NCBI GenBank assembly: GCA_947501275.1
Contig: CANMVD010000003.1
Span: 124,001 to 188,000 of the forward strand
Source of the DNA: an uncultured Tateyamaria sp.
Lineage (GTDB): Bacteria; Pseudomonadota; Alphaproteobacteria; Rhodobacterales; Rhodobacteraceae
Direction: 5' to 3'
DNA length: 64,000 bases
A model generated the notes under the pieces. It had not been told where the DNA came from. It saw only the letters and a list, made by a program, of their open reading frames with translations, and made no database searches. Shown here piece by piece: positions 54,596 to 63,177 of this stretch. The position numbers and the translations under genes are program-made. Numbering within the stretch: the stretch's first letter is position 1; every line of letters starts with the position of its first letter.

Positions 54596-55468
54596 ATGAC
54601 CACAATCATCCAATCGCTGTCCGAAATCTCTTCGCGGTATGATGCGCTGTTCGTGGATTTGTGGGGGTGCGTGCACAACGGTGTCCACGCGTTACCCGAG
54701 GCGGTTGCCGCATTGCAGGCCTATCGCGCCACGGGGGGCAAGGTGGTGCTGGTCACCAATTCGCCGCGCCCGCGCGCAGGCGTGACCAAACAACTGGTCA
54801 CCTTTGGGGTACCCGACGATGCCTGGGACACAATTGCAACATCCGGGGACAGCGCGCGCTCGGCCATGTTCCGCGGGGTCGTTGGCAAAAAGGTCTATTT
54901 CATCGGGCAACCCGGCGAAGAAAAGTTCTTTGAGCCCATCGGAGTGATCAAGGATCCGATCAAACTTGAAATGGTCGCCCTCAAAGATGCCGAAGGTATG
55001 GTCTGCACAGGGCCACGCGACCCGTCGGCCGATCCTGACGTGATGCGCCCGGAATTTCTGATGGCCAAGCAATTGGGCCTCAAGCTGTTGTGCGCAAATC
55101 CGGACATCATTGTGGATCGCGGCGAAGTGCGTGAATGGTGCGCAGGCGCATTGGCGAAACTCTATACCGAGATGGGCGGCGAAAGCCTCTATTTCGGCAA
55201 GCCGCACCCCCCTATCTACGATCTGGCCCGCCGCCGGTTGGCAGAACTGGGTGCAGATGTGCCGGATCAGGGGATTCTGGCCATTGGTGACGGTGTTCTC
55301 ACCGACATTGCCGGGGCGATGGGCGAGGATATCGATTCACTGTTTATCTCCGGGGGACTTGCAGCGGCAGAAACCAAAACCACGGTCAACCCCGACAAAA
55401 TCGCGCTAAGCACTTATTTGGAAAAGGAAATGAGTGCCCCAACCTATACGATTGGACAATTGCGCTGA
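54596..55468 (+). CDS. HAD superfamily hydrolase, class IIA (TIGR01459 type)
   Basis: 290-residue phosphatase-like protein with the family-specific nucleophile block DLWGCVHNG (D21), TNSPRPR and the acidic motif AIGDGVLTDIAGA. Substrate is unknown. ATG 54596 lies eight bases after GAGG. Alone between the response regulator and the MaoC gene. Confidence 0.87.
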   Translation: MTTIIQSLSEISSRYDALFVDLWGCVHNGVHALPEAVAALQAYRATGGKVVLVTNSPRPRAGVTKQLVTFGVPDDAWDTIATSGDSARSAMFRGVVGKKVYFIGQPGEEKFFEPIGVIKDPIKLEMVALKDAEGMVCTGPRDPSADPDVMRPEFLMAKQLGLKLLCANPDIIVDRGEVREWCAGALAKLYTEMGGESLYFGKPHPPIYDLARRRLAELGADVPDQGILAIGDGVLTDIAGAMGEDIDSLFISGGLAAAETKTTVNPDKIALSTYLEKEMSAPTYTIGQLR

Positions 55469-55557
55469 GTCATTTTCCACTTGCTTTTCTGCGCGCGCAA
55501 AGTAATTACATTGCGTAACAACGGCGAAAAGTGTCAGAAAATTACCGGAGCCTAGCA

Positions 55558-56001
55558 ATGTTGGACAATCTGCCACGCGGCACAATCTGCATCGAAGACA
55601 TTGAAATGGGTATGTCCCGCCATCTGCGCAAACAGGTGACGGATGCGGACATTGAGATGTTTGCGCAGATTTCGACAGACCGAAATCCGGTTCATCTGGA
55701 CGATGACTATGCACGTGACACAATTTTCGAAGGCCGTATTGCCCATGGCATGCTGACAGCTGGCCTTGTGTCTGCCGTTATTGGCGAGCAGCTCCCTGGC
55801 CATGGTACTGTCTATCTGGGGCAGTCGCTCAAGTTCCTTGCGCCCGTGCGTCCCGGCGACATGGTTGAAGCGCGCGTGACCGTCACGGATATCGACTTTG
55901 GCAAAAGACGGGTACGAATGGACTGTGCCTGCACGGTCGATGGCAAAAAAGTGCTGGTGGGCGAAGCCACCGTGCTGGCTCCATCGCGCAAGTTCGACTG
56001 A
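55558..56001 (+). CDS. MaoC-like hot-dog dehydratase
   Basis: 147-residue (R)-enoyl-CoA hydratase-like protein. The hydratase motif is STDRNPVHLDDDYAR with catalytic Asp and His, followed by GRIAHGML. Likely role in fatty-acid or PHA metabolism, substrate unknown. ATG 55558 with GGAG seven bases upstream. Confidence 0.88.
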   Translation: MLDNLPRGTICIEDIEMGMSRHLRKQVTDADIEMFAQISTDRNPVHLDDDYARDTIFEGRIAHGMLTAGLVSAVIGEQLPGHGTVYLGQSLKFLAPVRPGDMVEARVTVTDIDFGKRRVRMDCACTVDGKKVLVGEATVLAPSRKFD

Positions 56002-56032
56002 TCCAAAGGCCGCTGCGCGACATGATGTTTCA

Positions 56033-56096
56033 GGGGGCTTTGCCCCCGTCCTCGCGGACTCCCCCATGGTATTTCCAGTCAGAAGAAACCCCGACT
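56033..56096. repeat. REP-like intergenic element
   Basis: GGGGGC-TTT-GCCCCC hairpin, then a C-rich stretch CTCCCCCATGGTATTT and CAGAAGAAA. From memory, elements with this order (hairpin, CTCCCCC, GGTATTT, CCAGAAGAA) are scattered between genes in Rhodobacterales. Only one copy is seen here. It may also act as the MaoC-gene terminator. Confidence 0.45.
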
Positions 56097-56130
56097 TGCC
56101 CTTGTGAAATGTGGCCGCTAGGCAGGGCGC

Positions 56131-57063
56131 ATGAGGATTATCCGCGATTATCAGTTTGTCGACGCCGCTGACCGGGGCGCAAGCGTTGCCATCGGCAATT
56201 TTGACGGTGTTCATCTGGGTCATCAGTCCGTGATTGATCTGGCGCGTGCAGCGGCCCCCGATGCGCCGTTGGGCGTCATGACATTTGAGCCCCACCCTCG
56301 AGCCTATTTTGCGCTAGATGCCCCGCCTTTTCGGCTGATGAGCCCAGCGGCCCGTGCGACGCGACTGGAGAAGCTGGGTGTGTCGTGTCTGTACGAATTG
56401 CCGTTCACCGCGGATTTGGCGGCGCTGACGCCGCAGGAATTCGCGCGCAACGTCGTGTCTGAAGGTTTGGGTTTACGTCATGTGGTTGTGGGGGCCGATT
56501 TCTGCTTTGGCCGCAAGCGGGCAGGAACGGCGCGGGATCTGGTCAATTTTGGCGCGAAACTGGGGTTTGGGGTTACTGTTGCCCCTTTGCTTGCGCACTC
56601 GGCCGCTACGGTATCTTCAACCGCCATCCGGGAGGCATTGAGCGAAGCCCGCCCGCGGGATGCAGCGGCCATGCTGGGACATTGGCACCGGATCGAAGGC
56701 CCTGTCATCGGGGGCGAGCAGCGCGGTCGCAAGTTGGGGTATCCGACGGCCAATATGTCCATCGATGGGCTGCATCCGCCCGCGTTTGGGGTCTATGCTG
56801 TTCTTGTCGATGTGCTCGAAGGGCCGCATCAGGGCAGCTACCACGGCGTTGCCTCTATGGGGGTGCGCCCGATGTTTGGCGTGAACACCCCCAACCTAGA
56901 AACCTTTGTGTTTGATTTCTCTGGCGATCTATATGGCACGCCCTTGTCCGTCGCCCTTGTCGAGCATCTGCGTGGCGAAGAAACCTTTGACAGCCTCGAG
57001 GCGCTGATCACACAAATGGATGCCGACAGCGCCAAGGCGCGCAGCATTCTGGCGGCCCTATGA
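56131..57063 (+). CDS. ribF: Bifunctional riboflavin kinase/FAD synthetase
   Basis: 310 residues, making FMN and FAD from riboflavin and ATP. N-terminal FAD synthetase: AIGNFDGVHLGHQ; C-terminal kinase: GRKLGYPTANMSI with the SMGVRPMFG loop. Its stop overlaps the ycgN start (ATGA). A riboflavin riboswitch is not evident upstream. Confidence 0.95.
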   Translation: MRIIRDYQFVDAADRGASVAIGNFDGVHLGHQSVIDLARAAAPDAPLGVMTFEPHPRAYFALDAPPFRLMSPAARATRLEKLGVSCLYELPFTADLAALTPQEFARNVVSEGLGLRHVVVGADFCFGRKRAGTARDLVNFGAKLGFGVTVAPLLAHSAATVSSTAIREALSEARPRDAAAMLGHWHRIEGPVIGGEQRGRKLGYPTANMSIDGLHPPAFGVYAVLVDVLEGPHQGSYHGVASMGVRPMFGVNTPNLETFVFDFSGDLYGTPLSVALVEHLRGEETFDSLEALITQMDADSAKARSILAAL

Positions 57064-57530
57064 GCGACCCGATCGCGCGCACTGGCATGGCTCCGCGTTT
57101 TTGGGAGCGCAAATCGCTTAAGCAAATGTCTCAGGCTGAATGGGAAGCCCTGTGCGATGGTTGCGGAAAGTGTTGCCTGAACAAACTGGAAGACGAAGAT
57201 AGCGGCCAAGTTGCCCTGACCCGTGTGGCCTGCCGGTTGTTGGATGATGCAACCTGCCGCTGTGCGCATTACGAGACGCGTCACCAGTTTGTGCCGGACT
57301 GCATTGTGCTCAAACCGGCCAACATCGAAAGCCATCTCTATTGGATGCCCAAAACCTGCGCCTATCGGCTGCGCCATTTGGGACTGCCGTTGCCGGATTG
57401 GCACCCATTGGTGTCGGGGTCAGCGGAAACGGTGCATAGGGCCGGCGTGTCAGTCCGGGGCCAAACAGTCAGCGAATTTGACGTCGCAGATGACGAGTGG
57501 GAAGACTACATTATCGATGAGCCAAGCTAG
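57060..57530 (+). CDS. YcgN family cysteine-cluster protein
   Basis: 156 residues with a CxxCxxCC cluster (CDGCGKCCLNKLED) and further cysteines in CRLLDDATCRCAHY and PDC, typical of the zinc/iron-chelating YcgN (UPF0153) family, of unknown function. Starts by overlap with ribF. Its stop shares the palindromic CTAG at 57527-57530 with the stop of the convergent hydrolase gene. Confidence 0.9.
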   Translation: MSDPIARTGMAPRFWERKSLKQMSQAEWEALCDGCGKCCLNKLEDEDSGQVALTRVACRLLDDATCRCAHYETRHQFVPDCIVLKPANIESHLYWMPKTCAYRLRHLGLPLPDWHPLVSGSAETVHRAGVSVRGQTVSEFDVADDEWEDYIIDEPS

Positions 57531-58327
57531 GCCACATCTTGTAGAAACGCCCGTATGGCCGCCGCAACTTCCCCCGGATGGGTTATTGGCCCCATATGTC
57601 CCATCTTTGACAACGTGAGCTGAGAGGCATTTGGCAAACGGCGGGCAATGGAGTGGTTCACAGCCGATGCCATCGGTGATGCCGCGCCCTCAATCAGCAG
57701 CACAGGTTGAATGGCGCGCTCAAACTGGCCCTTGTTGAGCAACCCGGCACTGTCATGAACCAGGACCGGCGCGCTGTCGCGTACAAACTGGATGCGATCC
57801 GTCATATAGCGGCGATGGGCAGCAGGAATCTTGTCCCAATCTCCGTTGTCTCCCCACGTCTCATTGAACGACCGTGCAGCTGCCGCGTGGTCACGCGCAT
57901 CCATTGCCGCCTCAAAGTCTTCTGTTTGGCGATGATATCGTGCTGCAAAATCGGGATCGTCCGCCATGAGAGCCGCAAAATAGACAGGCTCGAACAGGGT
58001 CGCACTGCGCACACGCTCCGGGTCCTCTATTGCAAGGCGCAAGGCGACCGTCGCCCCAAACGAATGGCCAATCAGATCGACAGGCCCTTCAGCCACCTTT
58101 TCCAGAACAGCGCGGGCCATATCCGTGGCCACATCGTGCATGATGCCCTGACGATCCCAATCGCCCGAGCGGCCATGATTGGGCAGATCATAGGCGTGCA
58201 GCGTCAAAACATCGCCCAAGGCCGCACCAACAGCCCGCCAGGCACCGGAATGGCCAAGCGAGCAATGGATGGCCAACGCGGTGCGTGGGCCATCTCCAAA
58301 ACTTCGGTGGTGGATGTGTGGGCTCAC
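57527..58327 (-). CDS. Alpha/beta-fold hydrolase
   Basis: 266 residues. Nucleophile S89 in GHSFGA; the HG loop is HCSLGHSGAW; His of the triad is likely in KMGHMGPITH. Substrate unknown. Start is GTG 58327, overlapping the isomerase stop. Second gene of a two-gene minus-strand operon. Confidence 0.87.
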   Translation of the reverse strand: MSPHIHHRSFGDGPRTALAIHCSLGHSGAWRAVGAALGDVLTLHAYDLPNHGRSGDWDRQGIMHDVATDMARAVLEKVAEGPVDLIGHSFGATVALRLAIEDPERVRSATLFEPVYFAALMADDPDFAARYHRQTEDFEAAMDARDHAAAARSFNETWGDNGDWDKIPAAHRRYMTDRIQFVRDSAPVLVHDSAGLLNKGQFERAIQPVLLIEGAASPMASAVNHSIARRLPNASQLTLSKMGHMGPITHPGEVAAAIRAFLQDVA

Positions 58328-58923
58328 ACCTTGCCAGAGAGGTGTGCGTCCAGATCGGCGATCTTGTCCTGCCCCCAGAAGCGTTGACCGCTGTCTGTAA
58401 TGTAGAAAGGCGCACCAAAGACACCACTGTTTACGGCCTCTTCGAGGTTGGCCGCATAGGTGTCGGCACTGGTCATCATGCCGCTGTCTGCAAGGCTCGC
58501 GTCAAATCCGGCCTCGACCAGACAGGCGCGCACCACTTCATCCTGTGCAATATCCTTTTCTTCGGCCCAAACGGCGCGCAAAATCGCGTGGACCAATTTG
58601 CCCAGATCACCGCCACCAGCGTTTTGGGCTGCGATGATGGCATAGGATGACGGGGCCGCATTGGTGGGCCAATGTGCTGGCTTCAGGTTAAAGGGCAGAT
58701 CGACCAGCTTGGCCTGACGCACCAGTTCCTGAGCGCGGTACTCGATCCGGTTGGGGTGGCGGTCCTTGGGCGGCGTGCCACCTGTCCGCCCGAACAGTGC
58801 GATCACATCCATCGGTTTATAGGTGATCGTCGCGCCATGTTTCGCTGCAACCTCTTCGAACCGGGTGCCCGCAAGGTAGGTGTAGGGTGACAGTGTCGCA
58901 AAATAATAGTCGATATGGGGCAT
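58324..58923 (-). CDS. 2-Hydroxychromene-2-carboxylate isomerase-like protein (DsbA superfamily)
   Basis: 199-residue kappa-class GST-like fold. HCCA isomerase features are the N-terminal YYFATLSPYTYLAG and the C-terminal GVFGAPFYITDSGQRFWGQDKI. The thioredoxin CxxC is replaced by S-P-Y-T, as usual in this family. It normally acts in naphthalene-type degradation, but no other such genes are near, so the substrate is uncertain. Confidence 0.88.
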   Translation of the reverse strand: MPHIDYYFATLSPYTYLAGTRFEEVAAKHGATITYKPMDVIALFGRTGGTPPKDRHPNRIEYRAQELVRQAKLVDLPFNLKPAHWPTNAAPSSYAIIAAQNAGGGDLGKLVHAILRAVWAEEKDIAQDEVVRACLVEAGFDASLADSGMMTSADTYAANLEEAVNSGVFGAPFYITDSGQRFWGQDKIADLDAHLSGKV

Positions 58924-59028
58924 TTCTATCTCCGGTTCGGGGGTCAGGTGTTTCGCGCGACCGTACCGCCGTGTTAAGCGGAGTCAACTTCACGAATCTG
59001 TCACATGTCGTGTCGCGCGGGGACCCAA

Positions 59029-60048
59029 ATGCCAAATATCCAAGAACCGAAGATGATTTCGGGCAATGCCAATCTGCCGTTGGCCAAAGCAATTGCGCGG
59101 CGCATGTCGCTGCACCGCGGGGTTCACACCGGGCTGGTCGAAGCCCGTGTCGAACGCTTCAACGACGGAGAGATCTTTGTTGAGGTGTTCGAGAACGTGC
59201 GCGGCGAGGATATGTTCATCATCCAGCCGACATCGAACCCGGCCAATGACAACCTGATGGAACTGCTGATCATGTGCGACGCGCTGCGCCGTTCATCTGC
59301 GGCCCGCATCACCGCCGTTATCCCATATTTTGGATACGCACGGCAGGACCGCCGGACTAAGGCACGCACGCCGATCTCCTCCAAACTGGTGGCCAACATG
59401 CTGGTCGGTGCCGGGATCGAACGGGTTCTGACGATGGATTTGCACGCAGCTCAGATCCAGGGTTTCTTTGATATCCCCGTCGACAACCTCTACGCGTCGC
59501 CCGTCTTTGCACTGGACATCAAAACCCAGTTTGCCGGTCGCATGGACGAATTGATGATCGTCTCGCCTGACGTGGGCGGCGTCGCGCGCGCACGTGAATT
59601 GGCCAAACGGCTCGAGGCCCCCTTGTCCATCGTGGACAAACGCCGGGAGAAAGCGGGCGAAGTGGCCGAAATGACTGTCATCGGTGATGTGAAAGACAAG
59701 GTCTGCCTGATCATCGACGATATGGTCGACACGGCGGGGACGCTTTGCAAAGCGGCCGAAGTGCTGATGGAAAACGGTGCCAAGGAGGTCCATTCCTACA
59801 TTTCACACGGGGTCATGTCTGGCCCGGCGGTGGAGCGGGTCACGAAATCGGTGATGAAATCACTGGTGATCACAGACAGCATCCAACCTTCTGAGGGCGT
59901 GAAAGGTGCGCCAAACATCCGCATCGTGCCAGTCGCCCCGATCTTTGCCCAAGCAATCATGAACATATGGAACGGCACTTCGGTGTCGTCGCTGTTCGAG
60001 GCTGACACGCTGTCCCCGATCTATGACGGGATGTATGCGGCAGAGTAA
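59029..60048 (+). CDS. prs: Ribose-phosphate pyrophosphokinase
   Basis: 339 residues, making PRPP from ribose-5-phosphate and ATP. Motifs: [33 protein letters not shown] and the PRPP loop [13 protein letters not shown] 59029 with GGGGA just upstream. Ends at a strong terminator. Confidence 0.96.
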   Translation: MPNIQEPKMISGNANLPLAKAIARRMSLHRGVHTGLVEARVERFNDGEIFVEVFENVRGEDMFIIQPTSNPANDNLMELLIMCDALRRSSAARITAVIPYFGYARQDRRTKARTPISSKLVANMLVGAGIERVLTMDLHAAQIQGFFDIPVDNLYASPVFALDIKTQFAGRMDELMIVSPDVGGVARARELAKRLEAPLSIVDKRREKAGEVAEMTVIGDVKDKVCLIIDDMVDTAGTLCKAAEVLMENGAKEVHSYISHGVMSGPAVERVTKSVMKSLVITDSIQPSEGVKGAPNIRIVPVAPIFAQAIMNIWNGTSVSSLFEADTLSPIYDGMYAAE

Positions 60049-60069
60049 CGTCCGACATTTTCGACAATA

Positions 60070-60105
60070 GGCCCGAAGGCAGACCTGCCATTCGGGCCTT
60101 TTTTT
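60070..60105 (+). terminator. prs intrinsic terminator
   Basis: GGCCCGAA and TTCGGGCC pair, with GGCA/TGCC continuing the stem inside, followed by seven T. It lies 22 bases after the prs stop. Confidence 0.88.
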
Positions 60106-60524
60106 GTTTGGGTCGCTGACAATGCGCAATATTCTGATTTGAAAGCAGATTTTAGCGTCACACGAGATGCGTGAATGTCAGCGATGCGCAGAAAGTGGGC
60201 TTTGTAAAAGTTACGTTTGGTGTTGGCCTTCAAGCCCAACCCGGTCACTATGATGTCATGCTGCATGCGCTCGCAGTGCAAAAATCATCACACCTGATCG
60301 GTTCATGACGCTGTGCCGCGGTGGAAATCCCTGCCATTCGGTCGGAGCGCAGCGAAGATTCCTACCACAACGACCAAGTAATGAAACGAAGCCGCCTGTT
60401 GATTGAAACACTGCGGTGACCGTTCTGTGCGACCTGCAACCTATACGAATGACTTTTGCTATCACCAAGACGAGCCATGCAGGCAAGATGCAGGCAATTC
60501 CATACTGGTGGTTCATTCAGTTCG
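60106..60524. other. Gene-poor gap between prs and the LysR gene
   Basis: About 420 bases with lower GC than the flanks and only short, unconvincing frames. No tRNA, IS end or repeat could be identified. It marks the change from core genes to the LysR/ABC importer module. Confidence 0.4.
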
Positions 60525-61415
60525 CTATTGGGAAAGTGCTGTTCCAACTTGAGTGGCGAACTTCAGAGCCGCGACAGGCAACGTCCTGCCGCGAAGATGG
60601 CCAAGATACAGCTCTCCGCCCGAAACGTCTGTTGCAGCGATGGGTATGAACGCCATATCGGGACGGGCCAGAGCGTTTAGCCCTACCGGTATCTGAAAGC
60701 CGATGCCCTGCCCATAGGCTGCGAAATGCCGAACCATGTCGAAGCTGTCAGTTTCCAGAACAGGTTCGAGTTTCCGACCGAGCCGCGCCGAAGCGTGTTC
60801 CAGCAAAACACGTACTCCGAATTGGGATGCAGGCAGTACAAGATCGTATTCAAGACATTCGCGTAGCCGCAGGTTCTCTTGCCGCGCCAAAGGGTGCGCC
60901 GCGGACATTACCGCCATAACAGGTTGATGTACGGCGTGCAGAACTTCAAAATCCACCATGTGAGCGGGCTCAAATACAAGGGCAAGGTCACTATCGAAGT
61001 TGACCAGATCACGTTCGGCCTGAATACGATCACGGACATTCACCGTGAACGTCACATCAGGAAACTCCGCGCGATATTTGGAAATTTCGCGCGGCAGGAA
61101 ATATGGCAGCAAGGCTTGCGAGCAGGCGATTCTGACATGACCCCTGCGGATGCCCGAGAGATCAGCGACATGGCTATGTACACGTGCCAAATCTTGTCGT
61201 TGAAGTCGGATGTGATGAAGCAGGAGTTCTCCAGCTGGGTTCAGACGCATTCCACGCGGAAGGCGCTCAAAGATTTCTGAGCCAAATTCCTCTTCGAATG
61301 CCTGTATGCGTCTGTTCAGAGCAGAGGCCGTGATGTTGGTGTCTTCCGCCGCTTTTCGGATCGAACCCGAGCGATGCACCGCTTCGATCATGTCGTAGAT
61401 CAAGAGATGTCGCAT
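60525..61415 (-). CDS. LysR-family transcriptional regulator
   Basis: 296 residues. N-terminal winged HTH (MIEAVHRSGSIRKAAEDTNITASALNRRI contains SIRKAAEDTN and ALNRRIQAFE), then a substrate-binding domain. It is divergent from the peptide-type ABC importer, with an inverted repeat between, so it probably controls that importer. Inducer unknown. Confidence 0.9.
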   Translation of the reverse strand: MRHLLIYDMIEAVHRSGSIRKAAEDTNITASALNRRIQAFEEEFGSEIFERLPRGMRLNPAGELLLHHIRLQRQDLARVHSHVADLSGIRRGHVRIACSQALLPYFLPREISKYRAEFPDVTFTVNVRDRIQAERDLVNFDSDLALVFEPAHMVDFEVLHAVHQPVMAVMSAAHPLARQENLRLRECLEYDLVLPASQFGVRVLLEHASARLGRKLEPVLETDSFDMVRHFAAYGQGIGFQIPVGLNALARPDMAFIPIAATDVSGGELYLGHLRGRTLPVAALKFATQVGTALSQ

Positions 61416-61452
61416 GACGTTACATCCGGCCTAGTGAGGGAACCCCCGAAGT

Positions 61453-61501
61453 GATGCAAAAAATGCAACGGTATGCTTCATTCTTAACATTGGTTTGCAT
61501 C
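61453..61501. promoter_or_regulatory. Inverted repeat between the LysR and importer genes
   Basis: GATGCAAA (61453-61460) and TTTGCATC (61494-61501), perfect eight-base arms 33 bases apart, within the divergent promoter region. A TGCA-N5-TGCA motif overlaps the left arm. A candidate LysR operator. Confidence 0.45.
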
Positions 61502-61554
61502 GCTTGAAAGCGGCAGGTTGGCACAAATCCCTTCTCGCTCGCAAAGGACTTGCC

Positions 61555-63177
61555 ATGACAGACGCTTCCCGCAGAACTTTCCTGAAACTCACCGGCGGCA
61601 CCGTTGGTGCGGCCATGCTGCCCTTCCTCAAGGCGATGCCAGCGCAGGCGCAGGCGAATGGCAGGATTGTTGTCGTTTCAGGTCAAACCATCAACAGCCT
61701 TGATCTTCATCGCAAAGGGACAAACCGGGCCTCTTACCAAGTTGCAGTGAACTGTTATGACCGGCTGGTCAGCTTCGGCACAAAAGACACTCCGGGTGGT
61801 GGCTTATCCTACAATTACGATGTGATCGAACCAGAACTGGCCGAAAGCTGGACGATTTCGGATGACGGACTGACCATGACGTTCAAGCTCAAGTCGGACG
61901 CCACCTTTTGGGATGGTCGCAAGGTGACAGCCGCTGACGTTAAGTGGTCGTTTGACCGCGCGGTGTCCGCTGGTGGCTTTCCAACCGTTCAAATGAAGGC
62001 AGGTGGATTGGAACGCCCCGACCAATTCGAAGCGGTCGATGACGAAACATTTGCCATCACGCTCGACAAACCTTCCAAACTGACTTTGCCGGACCTTGCC
62101 GTGCCGGTGCCGTTCATCATCAATTCGGAAGTGGCAAAAGCCAATGCAACCGAAGATGACCCTTGGGCAATGGAATATCTCCATGTAACCCCGGCAGGGT
62201 CAGGCGCTTTCAAGGTTGTGCGTTGGGATCAGGGCCAACAGCTCGTTTACGAACGCAATGACGCGTGGGTTGGTGGCCCATTGCCCAGCTTTGAGCAAGT
62301 GATCGTCCGCGAGGTGCCCAGCCCGGCAACTCGTCGCGCGCTGGTCGAACGCGGTGACGTGCAAATGTCGTTCAACATTCCGAACAAGGATGCCTCGGAA
62401 CTGGACGCGATGGATGGCGTGGATGTCTATTCCACACCGATCGAAAACTGCATCCATTGCCTCTGCCCGAACTTCAATTTCGAACCGTTTCAGGACGCCA
62501 ACGTGCGCAAAGCACTGGCCTACGCCATCCCATATGAGGCCATCTTCCAGACAGCGGCCTACAGTCGAGGTGCGCCGATGTGGGGTGGAGAGGTTGAGAT
62601 CAATGATACAGCATGGCCCCGCAAGTCGCCTTTCATGACGGATATGGTCAAGGCCAAGGAACACATGGCGGCCTCTGGTTTCTCCTCAGGTTTTGAAGTG
62701 CCTTTGTCGATCAGCCTTGGTCTGGCCGATTGGATGGAGCCTACCGCGCTGCTCATGCAGGAGGCCTTCGCCGAAATCGGGATCAAGACCGAGATCGAAA
62801 AAATTCCAGGAGCAAACTGGCGCTCCGCGGCCTTGGTCGAAAAACGCCTGCCACTGCATCTTGAGAATTTCGGTGGCTGGCTGAATACGCCTGACTACTA
62901 CTTCTTCTGGGCTTACAAGCACGGGCACCTGTTCAACTCGTCGAACTACCTGAACGAGGAAATAGAACAGCTTGTGGACAGCACGCTCCACATCCCGACG
63001 GATGATCCGGCCTATGCCCCAAACATCAAGCGCATGTTCGAGATTGCTTTTGAGGACCTTCCACGCATCCCGCTTTGGCAGCCTGCTCTCAATGTGGCGA
63101 TGAACGGCGCTGCGGGATATGAGTTCTGGTTCCATCGCCAGCTTGACGTGCGTCCGTTGACCACTGCAACAGCGTAA
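61555..63177 (+). CDS. ABC transporter substrate-binding protein, peptide/nickel family (SBP_bac_5)
   Basis: 540 residues with a Tat-like signal (SRRTFLKLTGG at 5-15, cleavage after AQA). SBP family 5 features: ELAESWTISDDGLTMTFKLKSDATFWDG and TAADVKWSFDRA, and the later NVRKALAYAI. Could bind oligopeptides, opines or other compounds; substrate is not predictable. ATG 61555 with AAGGAC upstream. Its stop overlaps the permease start. Confidence 0.9.
   Translation: MTDASRRTFLKLTGGTVGAAMLPFLKAMPAQAQANGRIVVVSGQTINSLDLHRKGTNRASYQVAVNCYDRLVSFGTKDTPGGGLSYNYDVIEPELAESWTISDDGLTMTFKLKSDATFWDGRKVTAADVKWSFDRAVSAGGFPTVQMKAGGLERPDQFEAVDDETFAITLDKPSKLTLPDLAVPVPFIINSEVAKANATEDDPWAMEYLHVTPAGSGAFKVVRWDQGQQLVYERNDAWVGGPLPSFEQVIVREVPSPATRRALVERGDVQMSFNIPNKDASELDAMDGVDVYSTPIENCIHCLCPNFNFEPFQDANVRKALAYAIPYEAIFQTAAYSRGAPMWGGEVEINDTAWPRKSPFMTDMVKAKEHMAASGFSSGFEVPLSISLGLADWMEPTALLMQEAFAEIGIKTEIEKIPGANWRSAALVEKRLPLHLENFGGWLNTPDYYFFWAYKHGHLFNSSNYLNEEIEQLVDSTLHIPTDDPAYAPNIKRMFEIAFEDLPRIPLWQPALNVAMNGAAGYEFWFHRQLDVRPLTTATA

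Noticed and set aside
58324-58923. Naphthalene degradation cluster
   Set aside because: A single HCCA-isomerase-like gene with an unrelated hydrolase; no dioxygenase or other nah-type genes in the window.
60106-60524. Remnant transposase or prophage end
   Set aside because: Short frames show no transposase or integrase motif, and no terminal inverted repeats or target duplications could be found.
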